Source: Hoeflea phototrophica DFL-43 (GTDB lineage: Bacteria > Pseudomonadota > Alphaproteobacteria > Rhizobiales > Rhizobiaceae). From it: a stretch of 64,000 nucleotides of DNA. The notes beneath the pieces were generated by a model. It was given only the letters and a program-made list of their open reading frames with translations. It had not been told where the DNA came from and did no database searches. The translations under genes were made by a program, and so were the position numbers. The stretch covers positions 62,001-126,000 of the forward strand of contig NZ_CM002917.1 in assembly GCF_000154705.2 (NCBI RefSeq), given 5' to 3'. The stretch's first letter is position 1; each line of letters starts with the position of its first letter. This document shows, in pieces, positions 1 through 9,882 of the stretch.

Positions 1-398
1 ACGGAAACGCCAACGCCATGCAGACCGCCCGAAACCTTGTAGGAATTCTGGTCGAACTTACCGCCCGCGTGCAATTGGGTCATGATCACTTCGGCGGCCG
101 AAATGCCTTCGCCCTGGTGCATATCAGTCGGAATGCCGCGGCCATTGTCGGTGACTGTGACCGAACCATCGGGATTGAGCGTTACCGTAACGCGGTCGGC
201 ATGCCCGGCCAGCGCTTCATCGATGGCGTTGTCGACGACCTCATAGACCATGTGGTGCAGTCCGGAGCCGTCATCGGTGTCGCCAATATACATGCCGGGC
301 CGTTTGCGAACGGCATCCAGGCCCTTGAGAACCTTGATCGAATCGGCGCCATATTCGGCCTCTACGGTCGGGTCTGTCTCAGGCGTATCTGTCATCAT
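1..398 (-). CDS. gyrB: DNA gyrase subunit B, N-terminal part (cut by window edge)
   Basis: This is the first ~132 residues of the ATPase subunit of DNA gyrase, which drives negative supercoiling in the cytoplasm. The reverse strand reads [20 protein letters not shown], then the GHKL ATP-binding segment with [12 protein letters not shown] (Mg/ATP Asn) and DNGRGIP, and ends in the lid motif GGLHGVGVS at the window edge. The [13 protein letters not shown] wording fits GyrB rather than ParE. Two start codons lie in tandem (396-398 and 393-395); I chose the outer one. The TOPRIM and C-terminal domains lie outside the window. It is divergent from the P450 gene. Confidence 0.93.
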   Translation of the reverse strand, partial: MMTDTPETDPTVEAEYGADSIKVLKGLDAVRKRPGMYIGDTDDGSGLHHMVYEVVDNAIDEALAGHADRVTVTLNPDGSVTVTDNGRGIPTDMHQGEGISAAEVIMTQLHAGGKFDQNSYKVSGGLHGVGVS

Positions 399-601
399 GC
401 AGGGTCTTTCAGTCCAAATCGGCCTAGCCGGGCGGAAAATCAGGAAAACACGGTGGCGAATCACCGCAGTTTGAATGCTGCACTATAGGCGTCTGGCCGG
501 TGAAAACCAAATCGCCGCAGCCATGGAATTGTGGGTATTTGAGTGCATATATGGGTATGAACAGGTCGCCTTCCAAGTGATCGTCCTCTGAGGGAATAAC
601 C

Positions 602-2026
602 ATGCTCGCATCTGCAAGCCCATTTGTACCGCCGGCGCCTGTTCCGCGCACCAAACCGCCCTCGCGGTTTGAGATCATTCGCACGGTCATGCGCAATCCG
701 CTGGAACTGTGGGGCGAGCCCTCATTCCGGCTGAAATGGATGAAAACCAAGTTCTTCAATGAACGCACACTGATCGCCAACCACCCCGGTCTGGTCCGCC
801 ATGTGTTGGTCGACAATGCGCAGAACTACCGGATGGCTACGATCCGGCAGCTTATTCTTCGTCCGATCCTGCGCGACGGTCTTCTTACAGCCGAGGGAGA
901 GACCTGGAAACGCTCGCGCAAGGCGATGGCACCGGTGTTTACGCCGCGCCACGCACGAGGTTTCGCCGAGCAGATGCTGGCGCAATCACAGGCCTTCAAG
1001 GATCGCTATGTGGCGGCTGTGGACAGCAATTCCGGCACTGGTGACGTCCGCGACATTGCCGTAGACATGACCGAACTGACCTTCGACATCCTGTCCGCGA
1101 CACTGTTTTCCGGTCATGTCGCCGGGTCCGAGGAGGAATTTGCCGGCGACATCGAACGGCTGCTGTCGACGATGGGCCAGGTTGATCCGATGGATCTGCT
1201 CAAGGCGCCGCGATGGATACCCCGGATCCGCCGGATGTTCGGTCAGAAGGTGCTCGACAAGTTCCGTGCCATCGTCAAGCAGACTATGGACGACCGGCAG
1301 AAAATGATGCGCGATGAACCTGACGCGGTGCCGGAGGATTTTCTCACGCTGCTGATCCGGTTGCATCATCCGGCCGGGCTGACATTGGACGAGATCGAGG
1401 ACAACATCATCACCTTCATCGGTGCTGGCCATGAGACCACAGCCCGGGCGCTTGGCTGGACACTCTACTGTCTGGCCAATTCGCCGGCGGACCGCGAGAA
1501 GGTTGAGGCGGAAATCGATGAGGTGATTGCGCGTGAGCCTGATCCGGTGAAATGGTTGGACCAGATGCCCTGGACCCGCGCTGTGTTCGAAGAAGCGATG
1601 CGGCTTTATCCACCCGCACCATCCATCAACCGAGCCGCTATCACCGATGATTCATGGCAGGATGAAAAGGGTGAGACGGTGACCATCGAGGCTGGCACGA
1701 CTGTGCTGGTCATGCCCTGGACCCTGCATCGCCACACGCTGTTGTGGGATCGTCCCGAAGCCTTCATTCCTTCGCGGTTCCTGCCGGAAAACCGGGGATC
1801 AATTGATCGCTATCAGTATCTGCCCTTCGGCGTCGGCCCGCGGATCTGCATCGGCGCGACCTTCGCGCTGCAGGAAGCGGTGATCGCGCTGGGCGCGCTT
1901 TTGTCGGAGTTTCGCTTCGACTGTGTCGCGGAAACCAAGCCCTGGCCGGTGCAGAAGCTTACCACCCAGCCCGAAGGTGGCCTGCCGATGCGTGTCAGCC
2001 GTCGACAGGGCAACGCAAGCCGATAG
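602..2026 (+). CDS. Cytochrome P450 monooxygenase
   Basis: A 474-residue soluble P450 that would hydroxylate a small, probably lipophilic substrate using electrons from a ferredoxin or reductase not encoded nearby. All signature elements are present: the I-helix oxygen-activation motif AGHETT (residues 275-280), the K-helix ExxR (E331, R334), and the haem loop FGVGPRICIG with axial Cys416. No membrane anchor or fused reductase is seen. The start follows a good Shine-Dalgarno (GAGGGAA, ~6 bases before ATG). A hydantoinase A-type gene follows after 74 bases and may be co-transcribed. The substrate cannot be read from sequence; the wording is closer to the CYP4/CYP102-like group than to CYP101 types. 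Confidence 0.9.
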   Translation: MLASASPFVPPAPVPRTKPPSRFEIIRTVMRNPLELWGEPSFRLKWMKTKFFNERTLIANHPGLVRHVLVDNAQNYRMATIRQLILRPILRDGLLTAEGETWKRSRKAMAPVFTPRHARGFAEQMLAQSQAFKDRYVAAVDSNSGTGDVRDIAVDMTELTFDILSATLFSGHVAGSEEEFAGDIERLLSTMGQVDPMDLLKAPRWIPRIRRMFGQKVLDKFRAIVKQTMDDRQKMMRDEPDAVPEDFLTLLIRLHHPAGLTLDEIEDNIITFIGAGHETTARALGWTLYCLANSPADREKVEAEIDEVIAREPDPVKWLDQMPWTRAVFEEAMRLYPPAPSINRAAITDDSWQDEKGETVTIEAGTTVLVMPWTLHRHTLLWDRPEAFIPSRFLPENRGSIDRYQYLPFGVGPRICIGATFALQEAVIALGALLSEFRFDCVAETKPWPVQKLTTQPEGGLPMRVSRRQGNASR

Positions 2027-2100
2027 CGCCGCCGCTCAAACACCGGTATGACATCGGTTGAACCGGGCATGACCCGGATTGTGCGGGAATTGAGGGCCTA

Positions 2101-4104
2101 ATGACATTACCGCTTTTTCTCGGGATCGACACCGGCGGCACATACACCGATGCTGTGCTCTACAGCGAAAGTGAAGGCATTCTCGCCTCCGCCAAGGCGC
2201 TGACCACCCGTCATGATCTGGCTGTCGGCGTGGCCGGCGCAGTGGAAACAGTGCTTTCGGATCTAAGTGGAGCGGCCGCGCGCATCTCGCTGGTTTCCCT
2301 GTCTACCACACTTGCCACCAATGCACTGGTCGAAGGTCAGGGTGGGCGTGCTGCGCTGGTGATGATCGGCTTTTCGCCGGAAGATTTGGGACGTGATGGT
2401 CTTGCAGATGCACTGGGCAATGATCCGGTGATCCAACTTCCTGGTGGACATGATGTCCACGGACGCGAAACCCCGCTCGATCTGACCTTGCTGGAAGAGC
2501 GGCTGGCATCGCTGCCAGATGAGGTCTCTGCAGTGGCGATCGCCGGATATTTCGCGGTGCGCAATCCCGCCCATGAAATCGCAGCGCGGGATCTGATCCG
2601 CGCCCGCACTGCATTGCCGGTCACCTGCAGCCACGATTTGTCGTCCAAGCTTGGCGGCCCGCGCCGGGCCTTGACCACCTTGCTCAACGCCCGGCTGATC
2701 TCCATGGTGGCGCGGCTGATCGATGCCACCAGTGGTTACCTCGAAAAGCGTGGCATCGACGCGCCGCTGATGGTCGTGCGCGGCGACGGCGCCCTGATTT
2801 CCGCCCAGGAGGCCTTGCTGCGGCCAATCGAAACCATTCTGTCCGGCCCCGCGGCAAGTCTTGTCGGCGCCCGCCACCTCACCGGGCTGTCCGACGCGGT
2901 GGTTTCAGACATTGGCGGCACCACCACCGATGTAGCCGTGCTTGAGAATGGCCGGCCGAGGCTGGACACCGAAGGCGCAACTGTCGGGCGTTATCGTACC
3001 ATGGTCGAAGCGGTGGCCATGCACACATTCGGTCTGGGCGGAGATTCCGAAGTGCGGACCGAGGAGGCAGGCCTTGAAGCCGGGTTGATCCTGGGACCGC
3101 GCCGTTTGATGCCGTTGAGCCTGGCTGGGCAGCTCTGGCCGGACACCGTTGTGCCTGCCTTGGAACGGCAGTTGCGTGCTTCTTTTCCCGGCCGTCTGGA
3201 TGGTCGTTTCGCGCTGCGCACCGGTCTTCCCGATGCGCTTGCCGCTGGCCTGGCCGCTCAGGAAAGCGCGCTTTACAGCAGAATCGAAGCTGAGCCCCAG
3301 CCGCTTGAAACCGTACTTACCGGAACCTCGCAACGCGCAACGCTGGATCGGCTTGTCGCCCGGGGGCTGGTGATGATTGCAGGCTTTACCCCCTCTGATG
3401 CGATGCATGTACTCGGACGGCAGGACCAGTGGAACGCCGAGGCAGCGCGTTTGGGTGCGGAGCTGTTCACCCGACGGAAGGCTGGCTCCGGCAAGGCGCT
3501 TGCCCAATCACCAGCCGAACTGGCGAACATGGTGTCAGAGCGGTTGACCCGGCAAAGCGCCGAAGCCATCCTCACTGCGCTGTTTGCCGATCAAGGGGTT
3601 CACGGCATCGATCCGAATCGCTCCGTGTTGATTGACCGTGCACTCAACCGGGCACCGGGCTTCGTCCGTTTCGGCCTCGGTCTTGATCGCCCATTGGTGG
3701 CTCTTGGTGCTTCTGCGCCGGTCCACTATCCGGCGATCGCGGCCATGCTTGATGCAGAAAGCTTCGTTCCCGTTCATGCCGGCGTTGCCAATGCCGTTGG
3801 TGCAGTCGTCGGCCAGGTGCGTGAAACCGTCATTGCCTTTGTCACAGAACCCGAAGAGGGCCGCTTTGCCGTCAATGGTGCTGGTGATGCCCGGATTGTC
3901 AAGAATCTCGATGAGGCTTTTGCCCTGGCCCGCGAGCTGGCACGGAACCAGGCGTGCGATGCCGCCATCCGCAGTGGTGCGGAAAACCCCGTCATCGAGA
4001 GTTTTGAGCACATCGACATGCCGCTCATTGAAGGGCTTGAAAAACTGGTGGAGGCCCGGTTCACGGCCATTGCTTCGGGCAGGCCCCGTATTGCCGGAAA
4101 ATGA
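2101..4104 (+). CDS. Hydantoinase/oxoprolinase family protein (HyuA-like)
   Basis: A 667-residue protein of the HyuA family, ATP-dependent enzymes that open cyclic amides such as hydantoins or 5-oxoproline, or act on related ketones. The N-terminal sugar-kinase-like fold begins with GIDTGGTYTDAVL, and a second phosphate-binding motif SDIGGTTTDVAVLENG lies near residues 262-277. The length matches a single HyuA subunit. A HyuB (hydantoinase B) partner, usually adjacent, is absent on both sides. The start is an ATG after GAGGGCC. Family assignment is firm; the substrate is unknown, and the P450 upstream is only a weak hint of joint metabolism. Confidence 0.85.
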   Translation: MTLPLFLGIDTGGTYTDAVLYSESEGILASAKALTTRHDLAVGVAGAVETVLSDLSGAAARISLVSLSTTLATNALVEGQGGRAALVMIGFSPEDLGRDGLADALGNDPVIQLPGGHDVHGRETPLDLTLLEERLASLPDEVSAVAIAGYFAVRNPAHEIAARDLIRARTALPVTCSHDLSSKLGGPRRALTTLLNARLISMVARLIDATSGYLEKRGIDAPLMVVRGDGALISAQEALLRPIETILSGPAASLVGARHLTGLSDAVVSDIGGTTTDVAVLENGRPRLDTEGATVGRYRTMVEAVAMHTFGLGGDSEVRTEEAGLEAGLILGPRRLMPLSLAGQLWPDTVVPALERQLRASFPGRLDGRFALRTGLPDALAAGLAAQESALYSRIEAEPQPLETVLTGTSQRATLDRLVARGLVMIAGFTPSDAMHVLGRQDQWNAEAARLGAELFTRRKAGSGKALAQSPAELANMVSERLTRQSAEAILTALFADQGVHGIDPNRSVLIDRALNRAPGFVRFGLGLDRPLVALGASAPVHYPAIAAMLDAESFVPVHAGVANAVGAVVGQVRETVIAFVTEPEEGRFAVNGAGDARIVKNLDEAFALARELARNQACDAAIRSGAENPVIESFEHIDMPLIEGLEKLVEARFTAIASGRPRIAGK

Positions 4105-4239
4105 ACCAACGGCAAATCACCTATTCCAAACTGGAACAAATCATTTGCACCTTAGATGAATTGACAGGCAATCAAGGGCACGTCAGGTTCCGGCCACATT
4201 TTGGCGGACTGGATTTCGCCCGACAAACGGAGACCGAGC

Positions 4240-6396
4240 GTGAACAGAATTGAGACAAATGGCCTGAAAATCAGCGCCGACTTGCATGAATTCATCGTCA
4301 ATGAGGCCTTGCCCGGCACGGGTGTCGAGGCAGCCCGGTTCTTTGAGGCACTTGGCACTGCCATCGCTGAACTGGCGCCGAAAAACCGCGCGCTGCTCGC
4401 CAAGCGCGATGAGTTGCAGGAGAAGATCGACGCCTGGCACCGCGAACACGGTGCGCCGGTGGATCTGGATGTCTACAAGGACTTCCTCACATCGATTGGC
4501 TATCTGCTGCCAGAGGGTGGCGAAGTCCGGGTTTCTACCGAGAATGTCGATCCTGAAATCGCATCGATTGCCGGTCCGCAGCTTGTCGTGCCTGTTATGA
4601 ACGCGCGCTTTGCGCTCAACGCTGCAAACGCCCGCTGGGGCTCGCTCTATGATGCGCTTTACGGCACCGATGCACTCGGCGACCTGCCTCAGGCGGGTGG
4701 ATATGACCAGGCACGTGGCGCACGCGTGATTGCATGGTCCAAGTCCTTCCTCGACGACAGCGTTCCGCTCGGCAACGCCAAATGGGCCGATGTGACCGGT
4801 TTCGACTTCGAAAGCGGCGAACTGAAAATCAAGACCGCAGCAGGTGAGACGGCTCTGGCTGACCCGGCTCAATACACCGGCTTCAAGCGCGAGAGCGACA
4901 ACGCCTACCGGCTCTATTTCCTCAAGAACGGCCTGCATGCGGTTGTGTTCGTGGACCCCGGCAGCGTGATCGGCAAGACCGATCCCGCCGGCATCGGCGA
5001 CATTTCTCTGGAATCTGCTGTCACCGCCATCATGGACTGCGAGGATTCGATTGCAGCCGTCGATGCCGAGGACAAGGTGCTGGTTTACCGCAACTGGCTT
5101 GGCCTTATGAAGGGTGATCTCGAAGAGGAAGTGCACAAAGGCGGCAAGAGTTTTGTTCGCCGCCTCAATGGCGACATCGATTTCACAGCCCGTGACGGCA
5201 AGCCTGCGACCCTCAAGGGCCGTTCCTTGATGCTGATCCGCAATGTCGGCCATCTGATGACCAACCCGGCCATCCATGATGCTGACGGAAATGAGGTTCC
5301 CGAGGGCATCATGGATGCCTTCATGACCGGTTTGATTGCGCTTCATGACATCGGTCCCAATGGTCGTCGCGCAAACTCCGCCACCGGATCGATGTATGTG
5401 GTCAAACCGAAGATGCACGGTCCGGAAGAAGTGGCTTTTGCCGTCGAGATTTTCGGCCGCGTCGAAGCTGCACTCGGCATGAAGCCCAACACCATCAAGA
5501 TGGGCATCATGGACGAGGAGCGCCGCACCACCGTCAACCTCAAGGAATGCATCCGGGCTGCAAGTCAACGGGTGGTGTTCATCAACACCGGCTTCCTCGA
5601 CCGTACTGGCGACGAGATCCACACCTCCATGGAAGCCGGGCCGATGATTCGCAAGGGCGACATGAAGCAGGCGGCATGGATCGCAGCCTATGAAAACTGG
5701 AATGTGGACATTGGTCTTGAATGTGGTCTTGCCGGCCACGCCCAGATCGGCAAGGGCATGTGGGCCATGCCGGATATGATGGAGGCCATGCTTGAACAGA
5801 AGATTGGCCATCCCAAGGCCGGGGCCAACACCGCATGGGTTCCCTCACCGACCGCAGCCACGCTGCACGCCACGCATTACCACAAGGTCAATGTCGCCGA
5901 TGTTCAGGCCGGACTGCGGTCGCGCAAACGCGCCAGCCTCGATGACATCCTGTCCATCCCAGTGGCGCGCAAACCGAACTGGACCCAGGAAGAGATCCAG
6001 CTTGAGATCGACAACAATGCCCAGGGCATTCTCGGATATGTGGTGCGCTGGATCGATCAGGGTGTCGGTTGCTCAAAGGTCCCCGACATCAACAATGTCG
6101 GCCTTATGGAAGACCGTGCCACGCTCAGGATCTCGGCCCAGCACATGGCCAACTGGATGCACCATGGCATTGTCAGCCGTGAGCAGATTGTTGAGACCAT
6201 GAAGCGCATGGCCGAGGTGGTGGACGGCCAGAATGTCGGTGATCCGGCTTACCGGCCGATGGCGGCTGATTTTGACGGCTCAGTGGCGTTCCAGGCAGCA
6301 CTCGAACTTGTGTTGGCAGGCCGTGAACAGCCCAATGGCTACACCGAGCCTGTGCTTCACCGCCGCCGCCTTGAGTTCAAGGCGAATATTGCCTGA
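4240..6396 (+). CDS. glcB: Malate synthase G
   Basis: Condenses glyoxylate and acetyl-CoA to malate, feeding two-carbon units into the TCA cycle. At ~718 residues it has the length of the G isoform (typically ~720), not the shorter A isoform. Typical segments include [40 protein letters not shown] and [20 protein letters not shown] take the GTG at 4240 (reading [11 protein letters not shown]) as start, because it begins where the family begins and is preceded by GGAGACC. The frame stays open to a TTG at 4201, but those 13 extra residues look unrelated to the family. A strong bidirectional terminator follows. Confidence 0.96.
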   Translation: MNRIETNGLKISADLHEFIVNEALPGTGVEAARFFEALGTAIAELAPKNRALLAKRDELQEKIDAWHREHGAPVDLDVYKDFLTSIGYLLPEGGEVRVSTENVDPEIASIAGPQLVVPVMNARFALNAANARWGSLYDALYGTDALGDLPQAGGYDQARGARVIAWSKSFLDDSVPLGNAKWADVTGFDFESGELKIKTAAGETALADPAQYTGFKRESDNAYRLYFLKNGLHAVVFVDPGSVIGKTDPAGIGDISLESAVTAIMDCEDSIAAVDAEDKVLVYRNWLGLMKGDLEEEVHKGGKSFVRRLNGDIDFTARDGKPATLKGRSLMLIRNVGHLMTNPAIHDADGNEVPEGIMDAFMTGLIALHDIGPNGRRANSATGSMYVVKPKMHGPEEVAFAVEIFGRVEAALGMKPNTIKMGIMDEERRTTVNLKECIRAASQRVVFINTGFLDRTGDEIHTSMEAGPMIRKGDMKQAAWIAAYENWNVDIGLECGLAGHAQIGKGMWAMPDMMEAMLEQKIGHPKAGANTAWVPSPTAATLHATHYHKVNVADVQAGLRSRKRASLDDILSIPVARKPNWTQEEIQLEIDNNAQGILGYVVRWIDQGVGCSKVPDINNVGLMEDRATLRISAQHMANWMHHGIVSREQIVETMKRMAEVVDGQNVGDPAYRPMAADFDGSVAFQAALELVLAGREQPNGYTEPVLHRRRLEFKANIA

Positions 6397-6426
6397 GCCG
6401 CTCCTGGCTGATTGCATCGTCTCCAC

Positions 6427-6461
6427 AAAAAAACCGCCCGGTTCGCATCGGGCGGTTTTTT
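6427..6461. terminator. Bidirectional rho-independent terminator
   Basis: A perfect inverted repeat CCGCCCG / CGGGCGG with an 8-base loop is flanked by an A-run on the left and a T-run on the right. It therefore works as a terminator in both directions. It sits between the convergent malate synthase G and L,D-transpeptidase genes. Confidence 0.9.
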
Positions 6462-6480
6462 ACATGAGTATCGCAGACGC

Positions 6481-7134
6481 TTACTGCTTGACGACAACCT
6501 TGGCGCCTCTGCCTGGACGAACCCGGTCATAAAGGTCGATGATGTCCTGGTTCATCAACCGGATGCAGCCTGATGAGGCTGCCGTTCCGATCGAGTTCCA
6601 CTCCGGTGTGCCATGCAAGCGGAACAGCGTATCCTCGCCATCTTCGTTGAAGAGATAGAGGGCGCGGGCGCCGAGCGGATTGCTCAGACCTGGCTTCATG
6701 CCATCCTTGCCATAGCGCGCCAGTTCCGGCTTGCGCTCAATCATCTCCTTTGGCGGTGTCCATTTCGGCCAGGCCTGTTTCCATGCGATATAGGCTTCGC
6801 CTTCCCAGGCAAATCCAGCTTTGCCGACGCCGATTCCGTAGCGGACGGCTTTCCGGCCCGGCAAAACGAAATAGAGATAGCGGTTGGGTGTATCGACAAT
6901 GATCGTTCCCGGCTTTTCCAGCGTGCGGTAGCTCACAATCTGACGATGATAACGATCTTTGACCTTGCTGATCGGGACTGCCGGAATCCTGTATCCGGCA
7001 TCCTTCACACTGCCATATTCGGACGTGAAGATTTGCGTCGTGGTGCCTGAAACACCGTCCTGAGAGCTTGAGCAGCCTGCAAGCGCAAGCGCAGCGATCA
7101 TGCCAACGAGGGTAAGCAGAAAACGAGGTGTCAT
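6481..7134 (-). CDS. L,D-transpeptidase (YkuD family) lipoprotein
   Basis: A 217-residue cell-envelope enzyme that would form 3-3 peptidoglycan cross-links or attach proteins to peptidoglycan. The N-terminus is a lipoprotein signal: a hydrophobic stretch ending in the lipobox LALAGC, with Cys about residue 20. The YkuD catalytic motif is clear near the C-terminus: HGTPEWNS followed by SSGCIRL, giving the catalytic His and Cys. I chose the ATG at 7134 because it starts the signal peptide and has GGAAGAG upstream. A longer frame to 7209 would add 25 residues before the signal peptide and spoil it. Confidence 0.9.
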   Translation of the reverse strand: MTPRFLLTLVGMIAALALAGCSSSQDGVSGTTTQIFTSEYGSVKDAGYRIPAVPISKVKDRYHRQIVSYRTLEKPGTIIVDTPNRYLYFVLPGRKAVRYGIGVGKAGFAWEGEAYIAWKQAWPKWTPPKEMIERKPELARYGKDGMKPGLSNPLGARALYLFNEDGEDTLFRLHGTPEWNSIGTAASSGCIRLMNQDIIDLYDRVRPGRGAKVVVKQ

Positions 7135-7340
7135 AGATGGTCTCTTCCGAAGCGAAGGAAATTGCGCCATTTGATTCGCGCGCACCTTGACCCGTTTTAT
7201 TTTAAACAAATCTTAACCATGCAATCGGCTTTTTCGAAAAACATGGCCAAGGGTCCCGCTTTGTCATCACGCATTGCTTTTGTGCAACAAAGAAGCCGCC
7301 GTGCGTTGCGATCAGCCGACTGCCGTGCCACCTATTGGTA

Positions 7341-7817
7341 ATGCCAATCGTCTCGCCACACAACGACAATCCGCTGATCGACGGACGTCAATCGGACCGG
7401 GCAATGATGGTGCGTCGCGGGGTGCAGCGATTTTTTTCGGATCTGCGGCTCTCGATGGTGCCGGAGATTGCACTTGCCTCGGGGCGCCGGGCCGACCTCA
7501 TGGCGCTCAACGATAAGGGTGAAATCTGGATCGTTGAGATCAAGTCCTCGGTCGAGGATTTTAGATCAGACCGGAAATGGCCCGACTATCGGGCGCATTG
7601 CGACCGGTTGTTCTTCGCCACCCACTCCGGCGTTCCGCCAGAGCTGTTTCCCGAAGACTGCGGTTTGATCGTATCCGATGGCTGGTCCGCGGATCTGTTG
7701 CGCGAGGCGCCTGAGCATCGGCTGGCGGCGGCTTCAAGAAAAGCGGTGCTGCTGCGTTTTGCTCGCGCTGCGGCAGACCGTCTGCTTCAAGCCGAATTGT
7801 CAGCCAACCCGATCTGA
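7341..7817 (+). CDS. mmcB: MmcB-family DNA repair protein
   Basis: A 158-residue member of the MmcB family, a short nuclease-like protein of alphaproteobacteria linked in Caulobacter to mitomycin C resistance and the SOS response. Visible features are a restriction-endonuclease-like core with RRADLMALNDKGEIWIVEIKSS, where the Asp and the ExK pair are the likely metal-binding residues. The ATG at 7341 is preferred over a TTG two codons upstream; neither has a strong ribosome site. Location beside actR/actS matches rhizobial gene order. I saw no clear LexA box upstream, so SOS control is not shown here. Confidence 0.82.
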   Translation: MPIVSPHNDNPLIDGRQSDRAMMVRRGVQRFFSDLRLSMVPEIALASGRRADLMALNDKGEIWIVEIKSSVEDFRSDRKWPDYRAHCDRLFFATHSGVPPELFPEDCGLIVSDGWSADLLREAPEHRLAAASRKAVLLRFARAAADRLLQAELSANPI

Positions 7818-7820
7818 AGG

Positions 7821-7839
7821 GCATCTCTGTCAGAGATGC
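7821..7839. terminator. Short hairpin between convergent mmcB and actR
   Basis: A perfect 8-base-pair stem (GCATCTCT / AGAGATGC) with a 3-base loop lies just after the mmcB stop and before the actR stop. It has no T-run on either side, so it may be a weak terminator or simply an mRNA end-stabilising hairpin. Confidence 0.35.
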
Positions 7840-7867
7840 GCGATCCATGCTTGAACGGCGGGGATCC

Positions 7868-8437
7868 TCAGCGAGGTGCACGCTTGGCGAGTATGCGTTG
7901 CAGCGTGCGTCGATGCATGTTCAGCCGCCGCGCGGTCTCGGACACATTGCGTTCGCACATTTCATAAACCCGCTGGATATGCTCCCAGCGAACCCGGTCT
8001 GCGGACATCGGATTTTCGGGCACCTCAGCCCGCTCACCGGGTTTGCGGGTCAGGGCAGCAAACACCTCGTCGGCATCGGCGGGCTTTGCAAGGTAGTCGA
8101 TTGCCCCCAACTTTACCGCAGTCACCGCGGTCGCAATATTGCCATAACCGGTCAGCACGATGATCCGGGTGTCGTCGCGCCGCTCACGGATCGCTTCGAT
8201 GACATCGAGCCCGTTTCCATCCTGCAGCCGCATGTCGACCACTGCATATTTGGGTGGATGATGGCGTGCCTTGGCGAGGCCTTCAGCGACGGTCTCGGCA
8301 ATGTCGACTGCAAAGCCACGCGCTTCCATAGCGCGGGCAAGTCGTCGCAGAAACGGTCCGTCATCATCGACAAGCAGGAGCGATGCATCCGGTCCGATGG
8401 ACTGGGTTTCTGTCAGATTGGCAGTGTCGCTGGTCAT
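7868..8437 (-). CDS. actR: Redox response regulator ActR/RegA/PrrA type
   Basis: A 189-residue response regulator that controls redox-, acid- and respiration-linked genes. The receiver domain shows the acidic pocket VDDD (residues 23-26), the phosphoacceptor in VVDMR (Asp68) and the conserved Lys118 (LAKPA). The C-terminal Fis-type helix-turn-helix (VSETARRLNMHRRTLQRIL) is the DNA-binding domain that is nearly invariant in the RegA/ActR/PrrA family. No sigma-54 activation domain is present, and the length is normal. It follows the sensor gene actS after 61 bases on the same strand, so the two form an operon. Confidence 0.94.
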   Translation of the reverse strand: MTSDTANLTETQSIGPDASLLLVDDDGPFLRRLARAMEARGFAVDIAETVAEGLAKARHHPPKYAVVDMRLQDGNGLDVIEAIRERRDDTRIIVLTGYGNIATAVTAVKLGAIDYLAKPADADEVFAALTRKPGERAEVPENPMSADRVRWEHIQRVYEMCERNVSETARRLNMHRRTLQRILAKRAPR

Positions 8438-8498
8438 ATTTCACCTCAAGGGCGCTAAAACGCATTCTCTCCTACTCGATTTAATGCGTTCGTGCGAT

Positions 8499-9839
8499 TT
8501 ATCCAGTTCCAGTCGGTGCAATCCGGCTGGAATCCGCACCCAGGACGTCCATTTTCTCTCTTGGCCATCTGACTTGTACATGTGCGCCGGTGGCCGGGAG
8601 CGGCCGATTCGCAAAAGAAAGGGTCGCCCCCGAACGCTCGAGCAGGGTCTTGGCGATGAACAGGCCGAGGCCCAACCCCCCGGCTTTCTCCCTGTCCAGC
8701 CGGCTGCGCCTGTTCATGAACGGGACACCGATCTGGGTCAGCACATCGGGCGCAAATCCGGGGCCGTCATCATCAATAGTGATGCTGACCCGGTCTGCAT
8801 CATGCGACACGGTCACCGTGACCTGACTGTCTGCGAAATCGACAGCGTTTTCGATCAGATTGCCAAGGCCGAAAATGATGCCGGGATTGCGCCGGCCCAC
8901 AGGCTCCTTCAAATCACTGTCGCCACTCACCACCTCGATCGCGATGCCGAACTCCCGGTGTGGTGCAATGATCTCTTCGATCAATGATCCAAGTGGCAAC
9001 CGCGCCATATGGACCTCGTCCTGGGTCGAAAGAGTGGTCAGGCGCCGCAGGATATCGCGGCAGCGTTCGCTCTGGCTGCGCAACAGCATTATGTCATCAG
9101 CGAATCGCGGGTCACTCGCCAAAGCCTTTTCCATTTCCCGTGCCACCACTGAGATCGTGGCAAGCGGCGTTCCCAGTTCATGTGCCGCCGCTGCCGCCAG
9201 GCCGTCGAGTGCAGAAAGATGTTGCTCACGCTGCAGCACCAGCTCAGTTGCAACCAGCGCATCTGCGAGCTGAGTGGCCTCTGCAGAAACCTGATAGGCA
9301 TAGACAGCCGCAAAAACCGTCGTTGAAACGATGGCAATCCAGGCTCCGACGATCAGCAGAAACGGAACCTCGAAATCACTGTCGGGATACCAGGGCAGCG
9401 GCAGTGAATAGAAGGCAAGCAGCGTCACCGCTGCCACCGAAAGCGCACCCAGGCCGACCGTATGCCGCACCGGTTGAGATGCTGACGAGATGATCACCGG
9501 GACGCACAGCAGAACCGAGAAGGGATTGGCAAGGCCTCCGGTCATGAACAGCAGGCCTGAAAGCTGCAGAACGTCGAAGGACAGCACCGCCATGGCCCCA
9601 AGCGGCGGCAGCCGGTGGGCCGCGGGAAACCGTACCGACAAAAACACATTGAGCCAGGCCGAACAGGCGATCAACGCAAAACACAGCGCCTCGGGAAACT
9701 CGAAACCGTAGCCATGAGCGATAATGACAACTGCGAGGCTCTGGCCTGCAACTGCCAGCCAGCGCAGCCGGGTCAGCGTTTGCAGCCGCAGGCGGTGGCG
9801 AAGCGATTGGTCTTCAAGAAAGGGCGGAAAAACTGTCAT
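8499..9839 (-). CDS. actS: Redox sensor histidine kinase ActS/RegB/PrrB type
   Basis: A 446-residue membrane histidine kinase, partner of ActR. The N-terminal half has about six membrane segments, with the quinone-binding heptapeptide GGLANPF at residues 101-107, the RegB-family signature. The dimerisation domain has the phosphorylated His220 in AAAHELGTPL. A cysteine (Cys260, in SERCRDIL) lies in the following helix, where the family carries its redox-active Cys. The ATPase domain has N (LGNLIENAVDF), G1 (DDGPGF) and G2 (GGLGLGLF) boxes. hrpB ends 43 bases upstream on the same strand, so read-through from there is possible. Confidence 0.94.
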   Translation of the reverse strand: MTVFPPFLEDQSLRHRLRLQTLTRLRWLAVAGQSLAVVIIAHGYGFEFPEALCFALIACSAWLNVFLSVRFPAAHRLPPLGAMAVLSFDVLQLSGLLFMTGGLANPFSVLLCVPVIISSASQPVRHTVGLGALSVAAVTLLAFYSLPLPWYPDSDFEVPFLLIVGAWIAIVSTTVFAAVYAYQVSAEATQLADALVATELVLQREQHLSALDGLAAAAAHELGTPLATISVVAREMEKALASDPRFADDIMLLRSQSERCRDILRRLTTLSTQDEVHMARLPLGSLIEEIIAPHREFGIAIEVVSGDSDLKEPVGRRNPGIIFGLGNLIENAVDFADSQVTVTVSHDADRVSITIDDDGPGFAPDVLTQIGVPFMNRRSRLDREKAGGLGLGLFIAKTLLERSGATLSFANRPLPATGAHVQVRWPREKMDVLGADSSRIAPTGTG

Positions 9840-9882
9840 GCGCCTGATTTACTCTGCTGTTGCAAGGCGCGGCAATGGTTTT

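Noticed and set aside
4183-5811. 542-residue minus-strand open frame over malate synthase G
   Set aside because: Shadow of glcB; no ribosome site, His/Val-rich composition typical of antisense frames, no domains.
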